From Eublepharis macularius (lineage: Eukaryota > Chordata > Lepidosauria > Squamata > Eublepharidae): DNA of 64,000 nt. Position numbers and translations under genes: made by a program. This document shows positions 31,176 through 41,924 of the stretch, piece by piece. The notes under the pieces were generated by a model, which was not told the DNA's origin, ran no database searches, and was given only the letters and a program-made list of their open reading frames with translations. Where the stretch lies: positions 15,147,868 through 15,211,867 of the forward strand of contig NC_072791.1 of NCBI RefSeq assembly GCF_028583425.1, in the 5' to 3' direction. Position 1 is the stretch's first letter. The number at the start of each line of letters is the position of its first letter.

Positions 31176-31592
31176 GGCAACCAGAAATCCTACTGGGTAC
31201 CCTTGCGTTATAGTATATTGGGAGTGGAAGAAAAAGTGCTCCCTCTGCCCATTGCCTCTACCTATGCATAATTTAATAATCATGCGTCATCGGTCCCCTC
31301 CCGCCATTCTGCTTTGTTTCTAAATGGAAAAGGTGATGGCGTCGTGATGCTCTTCTGGCTTGTTTCTTTGGAAAGAGTCCTTTGAATCACGAGGGCGGGA
31401 GTTTTAGCTCTGTTTAGTTTGTTATTGCGCTGATCACGCCAAAGAGTTCATCTTGAAAAGCACAGGCAATAGGAAACCCAAATCCATGCGTGTTTTCTAT
31501 GTAACTGCTCCTTAAGAGCAACTTGCTGAGAAAAACACCAGGAATAGATCCTGTTTCTTGTGCTGTAGGAGATGTTACCTGCTGATGTCTGA

Positions 31593-31798
31593 ACACTCAA
31601 AGCTGCCTTAAACAGTGTCAGCCTGCTGGACTATCAAGGCCAGTCTTGTCTGGTCCAACGGGTAGCAGCTCTCCAGGGTCTCAGGCAGAGGTCTTTCACA
31701 TCACCTACTTCCTGATGCTTTTAGCTGGAGATGCCGAGGATGGAACCTGGGACCTTCTGCATGCAAAGCAGATGCTCTGCCACTGAGCCACAGCCCCT
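31593..31798 (-). repeat. tRNA-derived SINE
   Basis: AAGCTGCCTTAAACAGTGTC, 'GGCCAGTCTTGTCTGGTCCA', 'GTCTTTCACATCACCTACTT', 'GGAACCTGGGACCTTCTGCA' and 'GCCACTGAGCCACAGCCCC'. Full-length antisense copy of the 12474 family. Confidence 0.82.
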
Positions 31799-31831
31799 TC
31801 TGCAGAGAGAACTGCTGCTAAGGGTATAAGG

Positions 31832-32047
31832 CCCTGACCTGGATAGCCCAGGTGAGCCTGATCGTGTCAGCTCTCAGAAGCTAAGCAGGGTGGGCCTTGG
31901 TCCGTAATTGGATGGGAGACCTCCAAAGAAGACCAGGGTTGCAGAGGCAGGCAATGGCAAACAACCTCTCTTAGTCTCTTGCCATGAAAACCCCAGCAGG
32001 GGTCACCATAAGTCAGCTATGACTTGAAGGCAGTCTCCACCATCAGA
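31832..32047 (+). repeat. 5S-rRNA-derived SINE, best copy
   Basis: GAGCCTGATCGTGTCAGCTC, AGAAGCTAAGCAGGGTGGGC, 'AATTGGATGGGAGACCTCCA', 'GACCAGGGTTGCAGAGGCAG', 'CATGAAAACCCCAGCAGGGG', 'AGTCAGCTATGACTTGAAGG'. The A-box and C-box of a 5S-type internal promoter are preserved. The SINE body after GGGAGACC shows it is not a 5S gene. Confidence 0.85.
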
Positions 32048-32049
32048 GG

Positions 32050-34460
32050 TATAAAAGCATGGCAGGGCTGTTGTTTTTCTGAAACATTACTGGCAGTCCA
32101 AGGAGCGAGGCCGGTGCAAAAGTTGGCAACTCGGAGTCCTCTGCCGTTCTCTGCCACCTGTCGCAACCAACCTCAAGCAATGTCATCAGTCACTTGTTCT
32201 GATAACAAAACAGAGCCTCCATGTCCAGAGAGAGTGTACCTCTGAATGCTGGGAACAAACAATAGGAGAGGGCTGTTGCATTCCCTGAACACATTTGCAT
32301 AGCTAGTGATTTAAACAGAAAGCAGGGCTAGAATGACTTTGGGTCTGAGTCAGTAGGACTGCTCCTCTGTTCATACTGTTTTCGAGATCCCGAGTCGAAA
32401 TTTCTTTCTCTTGCACATTTGGAAAAGGTACAGGAAGAACCCTGTCTGCTTTTGCCTCTGCAACAATGTACATTGCGATTCCTGGCGGCTCCTGATATTT
32501 GGGAAACTGGCACGCACAGCGATGTTCAAGCAGCTGTCAGCGATTTACTGCAAGTCTAAATCTTAAGCAAATGCTAGGACAGCCTCCCGCATTGTTCCAG
32601 GAACATGGGGAGAAAGGAAGGCAGATAAAAATGTATGAAAAAGTGAAGAGGAGGAGGAAGTCATGGGGTAGCCAATAACGCTTGCTTTCTCAACCACAAC
32701 AGGCAAAATATGCACCAGATTCTTTTTTCATTGAAAATGGTAACAAAACTGCCTCAAATTTTAGGAGCTATCATTGCATTAAGAGTTTAAGGAAGGAGGG
32801 GGGAAAAACAGATTCAGTGTGAAGACAGATGTGGTAGCTATGGCTTGCTAATTAGTAAATAGGAGCTCAGAGAGGGTTCCTTAAATTTGAATGTAGGCTA
32901 CTATTTATTGTTGTTGTTGTTGTTATACAAACTGGAGACCTGCAAGGAAGTGTGAAGGGGAAATAAATAATTTGGAAATCCCGCCCCTCAAACTTCAGCC
33001 TTTCTTGGAATCTCCCAGGGGTTTGAGAAGGCCTTTAACAGCTGCCAGACAGGCAGAAGTTCAGCAGGTGAATGTCTTCCCATCAATGTATCTCTGTCGA
33101 GCATGGGAAGGATTTTGCTGGTTACATCTCTGTAGCGGTTAAAAGAGCAGGTCTAGTGAGAGGTAGAAAGCTGGCAACCGAACCGTATTCTGGATCCTCA
33201 TGCAAGGCAGTGTGGTGCTGTGGTTAAAGCAGAACTGTGGAAAGCATGGTTTCCCCCTTGTTTTGTCTCCACAAGAACCGTGTGATGTAGATTAGCCTGA
33301 GAGAAGGTGGTTGGTCCAAGACTGGCCTGTGAACTTCATGGCTGAACACACATTTGAACTCGGGTCCTAGTCCGACATTCTAAATACTACACTACCTTGT
33401 TGCTGTGTCTTCTTCCTAACCATCTGCAGTTGTGGGATTTCTGACAACCAGTGTTTGGTAAGATTTTCCTTTGCCTAACACTTTGGAGAGCTATTAGTGA
33501 TCAGAGAAGACAATATTGAGCGACAGGGAACCAGCTGTCCGTATCAGGTCGCTTCCTGCGTTTTTGTACCTTTTCCTCTCCCTGTTTCTTTATTTTGTCC
33601 CATTTGCTTTGTGCTTCAAACGGATGTGCAGGAACAAAATTAAGAGTGTTGCTATGTGGGAACAATCCCGCAAGAACGTTTTCATTTATAAATCCTACCC
33701 TGGGAGCATCCTCCGGCCACATTTGCTCAAGGATGTTTCTGTTCTGAGGCCAAACCAGCTGCAGACGTTGAGGGACGGAAAAAATTGGTTCCCAAGTTGC
33801 CTGTTCTGGAGTAACTAGCTGGATTTTTTAATTCATCACAATTAAAAAATAAAATGAGAACTCTTTGTTCTTTTTTTTTCCATTCTGTGTCTCATTGCAA
33901 TGCGCTCCAGCTCCTAAAGACGCAACAGAATAGCCCTGGAGAAGAACTTTTTCTAGCAGAGAGGTTCTTTACATTCCAGCCGTTTCCCAAGCACAAAACG
34001 TTATCATCTGATAACTCCTCCCCTCCACTTAGCAACATTTTGATCCAACCTATTGTCTATAATCTATGGAGAAAATGGAGATGAAACAAATCCCCTTGAC
34101 TGGGCCGGTTTGGACTTGGCAGGTCTGTAGGCCTGTAGTGTTCTCAGGCAGTTCTTGATTTGTTCACAAAGCGACAGTGAAACAAAGCTAGTGTACCCTC
34201 CCGTATTTGAAAGGAGTAAAAAAGGTACACACATTGTAAGTGCACAAAGATGCTCTGTTTGTCTAGGGTAGAGGAATCCCAAGGACATGTTCATCCATGC
34301 GCCCAAGTGCTGGATATTGCTAGTGCCAGGAAATCTGAAACTTTTTCATCCGTCCCTCTTCCCTTGGCTTGACACACAGTAGAAGCTCTGTCAGAGCCCC
34401 CAGAGACCTGGCAGGAGGTCCAAGAGATTTCCACTTCCTCTTGCCATCTGCTTGAATGCT
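32050..34460. other. Mostly unique-looking non-coding DNA
   Basis: No gene recognised. A (GTT)n microsatellite is at 32908-32925, and a decayed Squam-like SINE is suggested at 33205-33400 (GCAGTGTGGTGCTGTGGTTA, 'ACTCGGGTCCTAGTCCGACA'). This is among the longest repeat-poor stretches in the window. Confidence 0.4.
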
Positions 34461-34462
34461 AT

Positions 34463-34612
34463 GGGGCCGTAAGTCAGCTGTAGCACATCTGTCTCGCATG
34501 CAGAAGGTGCCTGGTTTGAGACCTGGCATCTCTGATTTAAAAGGGAGCAGGTGATGAAGGACCACCCTATATTGTCCAGCCCACCAGTTATATCTGCTTC
34601 ACAAGCCCTACT
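34463..34612 (+). repeat. tRNA-derived SINE, 12474 family
   Basis: 'AAGTCAGCTGTAGCACATCT', 'TCGCATGCAGAAGGTGCCTG', GTTTGAGACCTGGCATCTC, 'AAAAGGGAGCAGGTGATG'. Moderately decayed. Confidence 0.65.
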
Positions 34613-34663
34613 GTATGTGCCCACGTGGGTAGGTGGGTAGCAACCAGTGACAAGACATTTTTA

Positions 34664-35070
34664 GTAGTAAGAATAATAACAACTGCTTATATACCATTCT
34701 TCTAGAGTGATTAGTGAACGAAGTGGGTGTTATTATTATCCCCACAATACAGCTGGGGAGCTGGGCTGAGCTGGCTGACCCAAGGCCACCTGCTGAACTC
34801 ATGGCAGTAGTGGGATTTGAACCAGCAGAATGCCGATGCACAGCCCAACCATTTAACCACTATATCACTCTTCTAGACAGATTAGTGCCCTGCTCAGAGT
34901 GGTGAACAAAGTCAGTGTTATTATTTTCCCCACAATACAGCTGGAGAATTGAGGCTGAGAGGAGTGGCTCACCCAAGGCCACCTACCGAGTTCATGGCAG
35001 CAGTGGGATTTGAACCAGCAGAGAGCTGACTCACAGCCCAACCACTTAACCACTGTGCTACAGCAGCTGT
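34664..35070 (-). repeat. Two tandem antisense SINEs ('TTCTAGA..GATTAGTG' variant)
   Basis: 34664-34861 and 34862-35070 are successive copies: each has TTCTAGA(C)AG/ATTAGTG, CCCCACAATACAGCTGG, AAGGCCACCT(G/A)C and GGGATTTGAACCAGCAGA, then AACCACTTAACCACT. The head-to-tail arrangement suggests one inserted in the tail of the other. Confidence 0.75.
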
Positions 35071-35071
35071 C

Positions 35072-35370
35072 AGATTATCTGTGGAATGCTCTTCCCCTTG
35101 AGGCCAGCCTGGCACCTATGTTGCTTTCTTTTAGACACCAGACCAAAACATTTTTGTTTACCCAAGGTTTTAATTAAGGGGTTGATCTTTTAAAATCATT
35201 TTATAGTGTGTTTTTTGTCTGAAAATTATGCAATTCGCTTTAAGCTCTTCATTTAAAAAAAAAATTCTCCGAATGGGCTTTTAATACTGTCTTTTAATTT
35301 ATAACTTTTAATGGCATGTTTTTATTATATTTTTAAGCCACCTTGAGCAGGTTCCCCAGGAGAGGCAGTA
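35072..35370 (+). repeat. LINE 3'-region-like repeat
   Basis: CTGTGGAATGCTCTTCCCCT, GAGGCCAGCCTGGCACCTAT, 'TTTTAGACACCAGACCAAAA' and 'GTTTACCCAAGGTTTTAATT' form a phrase set common in sauropsid LINE tails (family from memory). Confidence 0.4.
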
Positions 35371-35955
35371 TAAAAGTCCCCTCTGTGCTAAAGGCCCTTG
35401 TGAACTGCTGCGCAAACAATACTAACCAAACAATACCGGACCAGGTGACCCTGGAATCGCCTCGGCAGACAATTTATTCAGGTGCCTCCTTTAGGCTCTG
35501 GTTAAATAACATTTTTATTCAATTAGGTCTTTGTTGACATCGGATTGCTATTTTCAGGATTCTGTCGGCTGACTGCAAGCTCCTTTTATTTATTATAATA
35601 ACAGACTGTTATGGATTATTGTTATTAGCTTAAATTGCTGTTTGCTTTGGAAGACTGGATTGGGTTGAATGTGCTGGTAAATGAATAAAAATAGCGTTGG
35701 CCTTTCCTAAATGCCCTCAGACTACGTTTATAGAAATTAGAGAGTTTGTAGTGCTTCTTGTTTATCATTGTTTTCAAACCGTCTTCTGGGGGACTTGAGG
35801 GCCCCTTGGAAGCTGGTCAATGGATCCTATGATAGGATCATTTTTATTACGACCTGCTCTGAATACTAGTTTCGCCCAGAACTAATGGATCTTCTGATTT
35901 CAGCTGAGGCAAGCTCAATCTCTCTCTTTCCTTAGCATCCTGCAGAAACTTACAT
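35371..35955. other. Unannotated non-coding DNA
   Basis: No gene or named repeat recognised. Confidence 0.35.
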
Positions 35956-35964
35956 TTAACCCTT

Positions 35965-36640
35965 GGTTTTTTTCCCCTTTCTATTTAAATCTAGATACAT
36001 CTTTCTGCCATAGTTTAAATGGTGCCTCCGTTGTCAAAACCGGAATTGTCTGGAATAGAAATAACATTCTGGGTAAAACATTCATTTTAATCGGGGCCAT
36101 TCTTCCCAAGAATGACAATCGAATTTTCTCCCATCTTGGTAAATCTCTTTTAATTTCATTCCAGGTCTTAATATAGTTATTTTGATACAACATACAGTTC
36201 ATATTTGTCAAAACCATTTTACTTTCCCCCTCAGTTTTATAACCTGTTTTGTTTTCCAATTTCAACTGATCTTGGATTGTCAATTTTTTTGTTAACATTT
36301 TAATCTTCTGTTTGTTAACCTCAAAGCCTGCTACTGTACCAAATGTTTTCAGTTTGGCCATCAACCTTTCAATTCTCTTAATAGGGTTCTCCAAAATCAA
36401 TACCAAATCATCAGCAAAGGTTCTTAGTTTATAAGTCTCCTTTTTAAAACTTTATTCCTTGGATTGCTTCATGTTATATCTGTTCAAGGCTTCAAGAACA
36501 AGTGTAAATAACAAAGGTTACAGTGGGCACCCTTGTCTTGTACTTCTTTGTGTTCCACATGGTTTGGTCAATTGACTATTTATTACCCTTAGGACCCTAA
36601 CAACCATCCTGCAGGGCAGTCTAGTGTTTACTGGAAATGG
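35965..36640 (-). mobile_element. L1 LINE reverse-transcriptase fragment
   Basis: The minus-strand translation (right to left) gives TRQGCPL*PLLFTLVLEALN near 36540-36475, the conserved reverse-transcriptase block with one stop; then FADDLVLILENP near 36425-36390, the catalytic Y/FADD box; then KTFGTVAGFEVNKQKIKML and, near 36060-36150, IRLSFLGRMAPIKMNVLPRM. The order and motifs are those of L1 ORF2. A 141-codon stretch (35981-36406) is still open. Both ends are lost, so it is a dead fragment. Confidence 0.88.
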
Positions 36641-37034
36641 CTGTGAAGAACTCTATAGAAGTTTTCCTCAGGATAACCTTAAAAGTTCTTGGCAGAGACT
36701 CAAGTTTTGAACCTGGGGCTCCTTGGACTGTCTGCATTTCAGCTGCACAGTTATTTTGTTGCATTTGGCTACAAAGTGTGTTTTAAAGTATACCACTATT
36801 ATTCCCAAACACAGTCTTATGTATATTTGCACCAGAAAATGTGCCTCAGTTTTGCAAAGCTAACAACAGTGTTGATGGTGTGTAAGTCAGAAAGTAAAGT
36901 ACCCCTCCAAAGTGTTCCAGGCATTGCCTGTGACCTCTTTTAATAATAGATTGATTACCATGTTTTATGTCTATCTTATCCTTATAAAATCCATGTGTGT
37001 TATGTGCTATCAAATTGCTTCTGACTCATGACAC
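36641..37034. other. Unannotated non-coding DNA
   Basis: 36985-37030 resembles the shared SINE/LINE tail (TGTGCTATCAAATTGCTTCT, GACTCATGACACC). Nothing else is recognised. Confidence 0.35.
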
Positions 37035-37408
37035 CTACCTTGTTTGATCTTCTTTGTGCCTGCGCGCAGTGTGCACACTCCCCGCCTGCGCAATGACATC
37101 ACTTCCCACTCTGCAGTGGCTGGATTCGGGCCCATATTCGGCCAGATTCAGGCCTGAATTGGCCTGAATCAGGTTGCTGCAGAGCACGGGTGCCCGATTC
37201 GGGCCCAATTCTGCCCCCCGAGGAGCGCAGGAGCACTCCCAGGGTGGCATGTGGCCCATGCGATTATGTCACTTCCAGGAAGTGATGTCATCATGCAGGC
37301 TGGGACCGCATGTGTAGTGTGCGCAGGTGTGAAGAGGATCAAACATGGTAGGTGCCAGGCCCCCAACCTCCCACTGGGAGTTTGCGGGGATCTGGCAACC
37401 CTACCTTG
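37035..37408. repeat. GGTTGCCAG-ended repeat, right end intact
   Basis: It ends GGGGATCTGGCAACCCTA. Inner arms are inverted: TTTGATCTTCTTTGTGCCTG near the left against GTGTGAAGAGGATCAAACA at 37330-37348, and GATGTCATTGC-type blocks GGAAGTGATGTCATCATGC / GCAATGACATCACTTCC. CCTTGTTT on the left and CCTTGGTT on the right could be a diverged 8-bp duplication. The left terminus is missing. Confidence 0.55.
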
Positions 37409-37505
37409 GTTAGATTTTTTAGCTTCTACTGGCGCACAAATTTAATGAAGTCAGTAAATAAAACAATATATGAAGCATATTGAAATAATGTACTTGTGTT
37501 GTACT

Positions 37506-37952
37506 CAGGGCTCATTTCGAGGGGGAATGCGCAGGGACGCTGTTCCGGCAGTTCCCCAAAGAGGTCACATGTCAGGTGGCCCCACCTACCTGACTCTCGG
37601 CCATTTTGGGCCCATTTCGGCCTGGATTGGGGACAAAACAGCCTGGATTGGGCCTCTGATGGGTGGTGGATCACTCTCTTGCTCAGCAGTGGCCCAATCT
37701 TGACCATTTTGGGCCCTTTTCGGCCATTTTCAGCCACTTATTGCCCTTTTGGGCCCAATTTCAGCCCTTAATGGCCAGAATTGGGTCCAAAACAGCCAGC
37801 ACAGGTGATGTCAGGGGGTGTGGCATATGTAAATCAGTTATGTTAATGACACACTTCCAGTGATGTCAAGAGACATGGCATATGCTAATGAGTAATGCTA
37901 ATGAGTTATGCTAATGAGTTCCTCCAGCTCCTTTTCTACGAAATGACCCCTG
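37506..37952 (+). mobile_element. hAT MITE, family B
   Basis: A 447-bp copy runs CAGGGCTCATTTCGAGGGGG ... CTACGAAATGACCCCTG. GTTGTACT is exactly duplicated at 37498-37505 and 37953-37960. It has three CTAATGAGT(A/T)ATG units near the right end. Confidence 0.92.
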
Positions 37953-38249
37953 GTTGTACTTATTTATCCTGTTGTTCCTCCAAGGAGCTCGGGGAAGCAT
38001 ATATTGGCCTCTGTTTCACTTTCTCCTCACAGCAACTCTTAGAGGTAGTTTAGGTGGGTCTGCAGTAGAGTAGAAGTGTTGGGGGAAAGGGCCATATGGA
38101 AATATCAGCTGGGCCATTATCTCTGGAGAATGGATTTCTTCATTTTATAGAGGCTTAGAGTGAGCTGTGAATGACCTTAATAGGAAGTGTGGCTTGTAAC
38201 GCTTTGGAATTCTTTGTTCATGTAGACAGGAATAACAGTCTCAGGATAA

Positions 38250-38393
38250 TGAGTAAAAAGTTGCTTAAGGGTAGGGGGCTGTCTGTAGGCAAGAAAAGGT
38301 TTGCCTCCCAGCGCTTGTGAGACAAAAGTATACTTGTCCAACATTGCCTTGCCTACAAACAGCCCTCTAACCTTAAACAACTTCTCATTCGTA
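38250..38393. repeat. Inverted repeat with ~43-bp arms
   Basis: GAGTAAAAAGTTGCTTAAGG...CTGTCTGTAGGCAAG (38250-38293) and CTTGCCTACAAACAGCCC...AACAACTTCTCATTC (38350-38393) are about 85% inverse-complementary by eye, with a 57-bp spacer. It could be a miniature element or a structured RNA. No target duplication was identified. Confidence 0.6.
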
Positions 38394-38732
38394 AGTAACA
38401 CTGACATGGATGCTGGGACTGGAGCCTGCAACTCGGATAAAGGACATTAGAATTTAGAGTATAACTAGCTCAAGGGCACTCAGTCAGCTTCCAGGGTAGC
38501 ATGGGGATTCAAATCTGAATTTCCCAGACCCTAGTCCAACACTTTAACCATCTGCCTGTCTTTATATCTTGCCCTTCCTGCTCCACAGAACTCAGAGCAG
38601 AATTCAGCCATAACAGAGCAAAACCGAGCCCCAAACAACTGACCTAAAGCCTGTGTGACCAAAGAGGTTTGGCTTGGTGCAAGAGACGTTCCAGGAGACT
38701 GTCTGTGGGAGGCAGTTTCTCAGTGAGGGTGT

Positions 38733-38826
38733 CACCACAGAAAAGGCCTTGTTTTGGTAGCACAGAAGACAACAGGTGGCACCACAGAAAAGGCCTTGTT
38801 TTGGTAGCACAAAAACAACAGGAGGT
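38733..38826 (+). repeat. 47-bp tandem duplication
   Basis: The block CACCACAGAAAAGGCCTTGT...ACAACAGGTGG starts at 38733 and recurs at 38780 with few differences. Each unit carries an AAGGCCTT palindrome. Confidence 0.8.
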
Positions 38827-38839
38827 ATCTTAATTCTTG

Positions 38840-39540
38840 GGCAAGTTGATGTGGACACCATTGTTCCTTTCAGTTCTTTGGTCCCTGGATTTTTAGGGCT
38901 TGCTTTTTGGAAAGGCACGTCATGCCTACGTCCTGTTCTGTTATGTCTGTGACAAAAAGGCCTGTCTTTTGTCCCATTAGAAGTGTGCCCTACAGTTGGC
39001 ATAGGCTATCGCTGTATAAAACAGCAACGCTTGTTCATAATAGGCTGGGTTCTTTCTTGATCCTGGCTTGTCAAGATGCCAAGTTAACATTTCTCTAATT
39101 GCATTGTGTCCTCCTCCTCCTTCCTGTCTTGGCCGCTAACCTGGTTTCGAGCATAGAGGGGGAATCTGAGGAAGCTCAGTTAGTTGGTTGTAGATTTCAG
39201 GATATTTACCTAGTTGAGCTAGTGGCCAGGAAGGATAATGAAGGGAGAAGGTGGACGCTTGTAGTGGAGTGTCTTGTAAGATGGCACACAAGTTTTTTTT
39301 CTTAGCCGAACCACCTTAAAAAAAAACCACTCTCTGGATTTGACATATTTGTTCCTCTTAACCTGTGATTAACCTATTAAAAAAACTTAAACCCTCTGTT
39401 CTCCAGAGACATCTGCTCTCTGTCTTCCTTGTGACCCCTTCGCCTCCTTTCATCTTGAAAAAACCGTATAAATATTTAGGTATAATTTAATTACTTTTGT
39501 TTTCTCATTTTTTCCCAAGCTTTTTAAACAATGTGATTGG
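38840..39540. other. Unannotated non-coding DNA
   Basis: No gene recognised. The 132-codon minus frame at 38604-39002 is explained in part by the tandem duplication (its QGLFCG stretch occurs twice). Confidence 0.35.
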
Positions 39541-39544
39541 CAGC

Positions 39545-40260
39545 AGGTTATGAACTTATTTATTTTATTATTTATTTCTTAACAAGATTTTTACCCTGTC
39601 TTTCTGCCCTCACGAGGCCCCCAAGGCAGCTAACAAATTAAAATCTCATCTTGAAAGCCAATTAAAACCAACGCATAAATATGCCATTAAAACAATTTTA
39701 AACCAGAACTTAGATACAAAACATAAAAACAACAATTAAAATGTTGGGGAGGAAGGAAAGAGCGCTGAGGGAACACCAAAATGAAACAAAAAAGTTTGAG
39801 AGCCAGTTTGGTGTAGTGGTTAAGAGCAGCAGGACTCTAATCTGGAGAACCAGGTTTGATTCCCCACTCCTCCGCTTGAAGCCAGCTGGGTGACCTTGAG
39901 TCAGTCACAGCTCTCTCAGAGCTCTCTCAGCCCCACCTCATGGGTGTTTTGTTGTGGGAATAATAATAACATACTTTGTAAGCTGCTCTGAGTGGGTGTT
40001 AAGTCATTCTGAAGGGCAGTATATAAATTGAATGTTGTTGTTATTATTATTAGAGAGTGCCAGGGAGAGAGTTCCAGTGTTTTGGTGCCACTACTAAGGA
40101 GGCCCTCTCCCGAGTTGCCACCCAGCTAATCTCAGAAGGCAGGGGCACCAAACCATAGAGAGCTTTAAACGTCAGCACCAGCACTTTGAATTGTGCCTGA
40201 AAATAAGCCAGAAGCCAGTGGAGATGAACAAAGACTGGAGTGACATATTCCCTGCAACCC
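39545..40260 (-). repeat. LINE 3'-region-like repeat, antisense, split by a SINE
   Basis: 39545-39790 (TTTCTGCCCTCACGAGGCCC, AAAACCAACGCATAAATATG) and 40057-40260 (GAGTTCCAGTGTTTTGGTGC, 'CTCTCCCGAGTTGCCACCC', 'CACCAGCACTTTGAATTGTG', 'AAGCCAGTGGAGATG') are the same family as 2475-3260. The Sauria SINE at 39798-40055 lies between them. Confidence 0.55.
39798..40055 (+). repeat. Sauria-type SINE, near-consensus
   Basis: GAGAGCCAGTTTGGTGTAGT, CAGGTTTGATTCCCCACTCC, 'CTTGAAGCCAGCTGGGTGAC', 'GGCAGTATATAAATTGAATG', (GTT)n(ATT)n tail. Head and tail are both complete. Confidence 0.9.
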
Positions 40261-40264
40261 AGTC

Positions 40265-41320
40265 CCGCGTTTTACTCCAGGCATGTTGGCAACCGCACCT
40301 CCGAACTGCTTTTAATCCTGCAGGGGTGAAAATGTGGGAAGAAAGAGTTTAAAAATACTTCCCGTCCTGAGTTGTTCCCCTTCAAACAGCGCCTCCAGCA
40401 TCTGCAGCTGGAAAAGAAAAACCTTTTGAAATGATTACAGACCTAAATATATGTATACCAGTCTTCTTTTCAAGGGCCAAGGTACATGTTACATTTTCTA
40501 ATGTGCTGGGGCCAGATTTCCCGGATCTGACTTACTTTCGCGGCAGTCCAGCCTCCCAGCCGTTGTGGCGAATAGTAGGAGCCCCGTTCGGCTCAAGACA
40601 GTGGCTGGGGGTGGGGGAACCATATACCAGAGTGGGGGTTATTTGCCCCCCTTTGGAGCCGCATGTGGAGTTCTGTGGGGTACCTGGACCCAACTCATTA
40701 AAAACTTACTCATGCCTGTCGTTGCGAGCACAAGAGCTTATGTCAACTTCATTGCTTTCCTTTTCCCATAGGAGTGTCCAGCAACTTTATTTAGGGAAAG
40801 GAGTGCCCTCAAAGTACGTCGTTGGCATGGGGGCTAAACCTTTGCCCCCCTCCTAGTGACTTCAGTGAGCCCGGCCAATGAGAAAACACCCTGCCCTCTC
40901 CTGTCTGCATAAACCGAGTTCTGTTTCTTGCTCATGCTAAACTGTGGTGGAATTTCGGCAGTCGGTTTTGATATGTGCCTGGCTGCAGTATTGCAATAAA
41001 ACATATTTATCATGATTTTTCCACAAGCAAAGGATTCTCTACTCTTCCATTGTGTTGTTTGGGGCCAGCAAAGACATTCTCTGCTCTCCACCCTCCTCAA
41101 GTCCTGGACTTTCCAGCAACCAAGCTATTTATAATTGTGGCCGGCTTCCAAGCTAAACATATGTGGATAAAAAAGACGCGCTCACTTTTTTGGAGTCAAC
41201 AAAATCTTGCTCTTTTATGTTTGACAGATAAAGCAATACGCCTTCCCGTGTAACAGGCACAGCTATTCTTCCCATTAAGTTTATGATTCCAGAAACACAA
41301 CTGCCTTTGCCCCAGTGATT
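40265..41320. other. Unannotated non-coding DNA
   Basis: The 141-codon frame at 40431-40856 has no recognisable domain and no splice context; it is not called. No named repeat is seen. Confidence 0.35.
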
Positions 41321-41329
41321 GCTTTTGTT

Positions 41330-41643
41330 CAGGGCTTTTTTTCTGGGAAAAGAGGTAGTGGAACTCAGGACCGCACAATGACATCACTTTGGGTCAGCTG
41401 GAACAAGAGGGGAATTTTTAAAAGTTTAAATCACTCTTGGTGAAAATGGTCACATGGCCGGTGGCCCCGGCCCCTGGTCTCCAGACAGAGGGGAGTTTAG
41501 ATTGCCCTCCACACCAAGCGGCGCGGAGGGCAATCTAAACTCCCCTCTATCTGGAGACCAGGGGGTGGGGCTACCAGCCATGTGACCGTTTTCAAGATGT
41601 GCTGGAACTCCATTCCACCGTGTTCCAGCTGAAAAAAGCCCTG
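41330..41643. mobile_element. hAT MITE, family A, with an internal insertion
   Basis: A 314-bp copy runs CAGGGCTTTTTTTCTGGG ... GCTGAAAAAAGCCCTG. CTTTTGTT is exactly duplicated at 41322-41329 and 41644-41651. Relative to 13245-13504 it carries about 60 extra bases near the left (GGACCGCACAATGACATCAC ... AAAAGTTTAAATCACTC), so this palindrome is asymmetric. Confidence 0.92.
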
Positions 41644-41689
41644 CTTTTGTTAAAGGTGTCACACACCACCAGTGTTTTTTGATTTAAGC

Positions 41690-41920
41690 TGTGACTATAT
41701 GGTATATGGCTATATGGTATAATGGTTAGAGTGTTGGACTAGGATCTTGGAGACCCCTATTGAAAGCCCCACTCTGCTGGGCAACCTTGGGCGAGTCATA
41801 CATGCTCAGCCTAACCTACCTCACAGGGTTGTTGTGAGTGTTAAATGGAGGAGAGGAGAATGATATATATCACTCCGAGATCTTGAGAGGAAGGGCAGAA
41901 TTAAAATGTAGTAAATAAAT
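41690..41920 (+). repeat. Squam-type SINE
   Basis: 'TATGGTATAATGGTTAGAGTG', TTGGACTAGGATCTTGGAGACCC, 'CAGCCTAACCTACCTCACAG', GTTGTTGTGAGTGTTAAATGG, tail AAATGTAGTAAATAAATAAG. The B-box is decayed. Confidence 0.75.
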
Positions 41921-41924
41921 AAGT

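Noticed and set aside
31836..31925. Possible 5S rRNA gene
   Set aside because: Only the internal-promoter part resembles 5S rRNA. The 3' part is the common SINE tail and three diverged copies exist, so it is a 5S-derived SINE.
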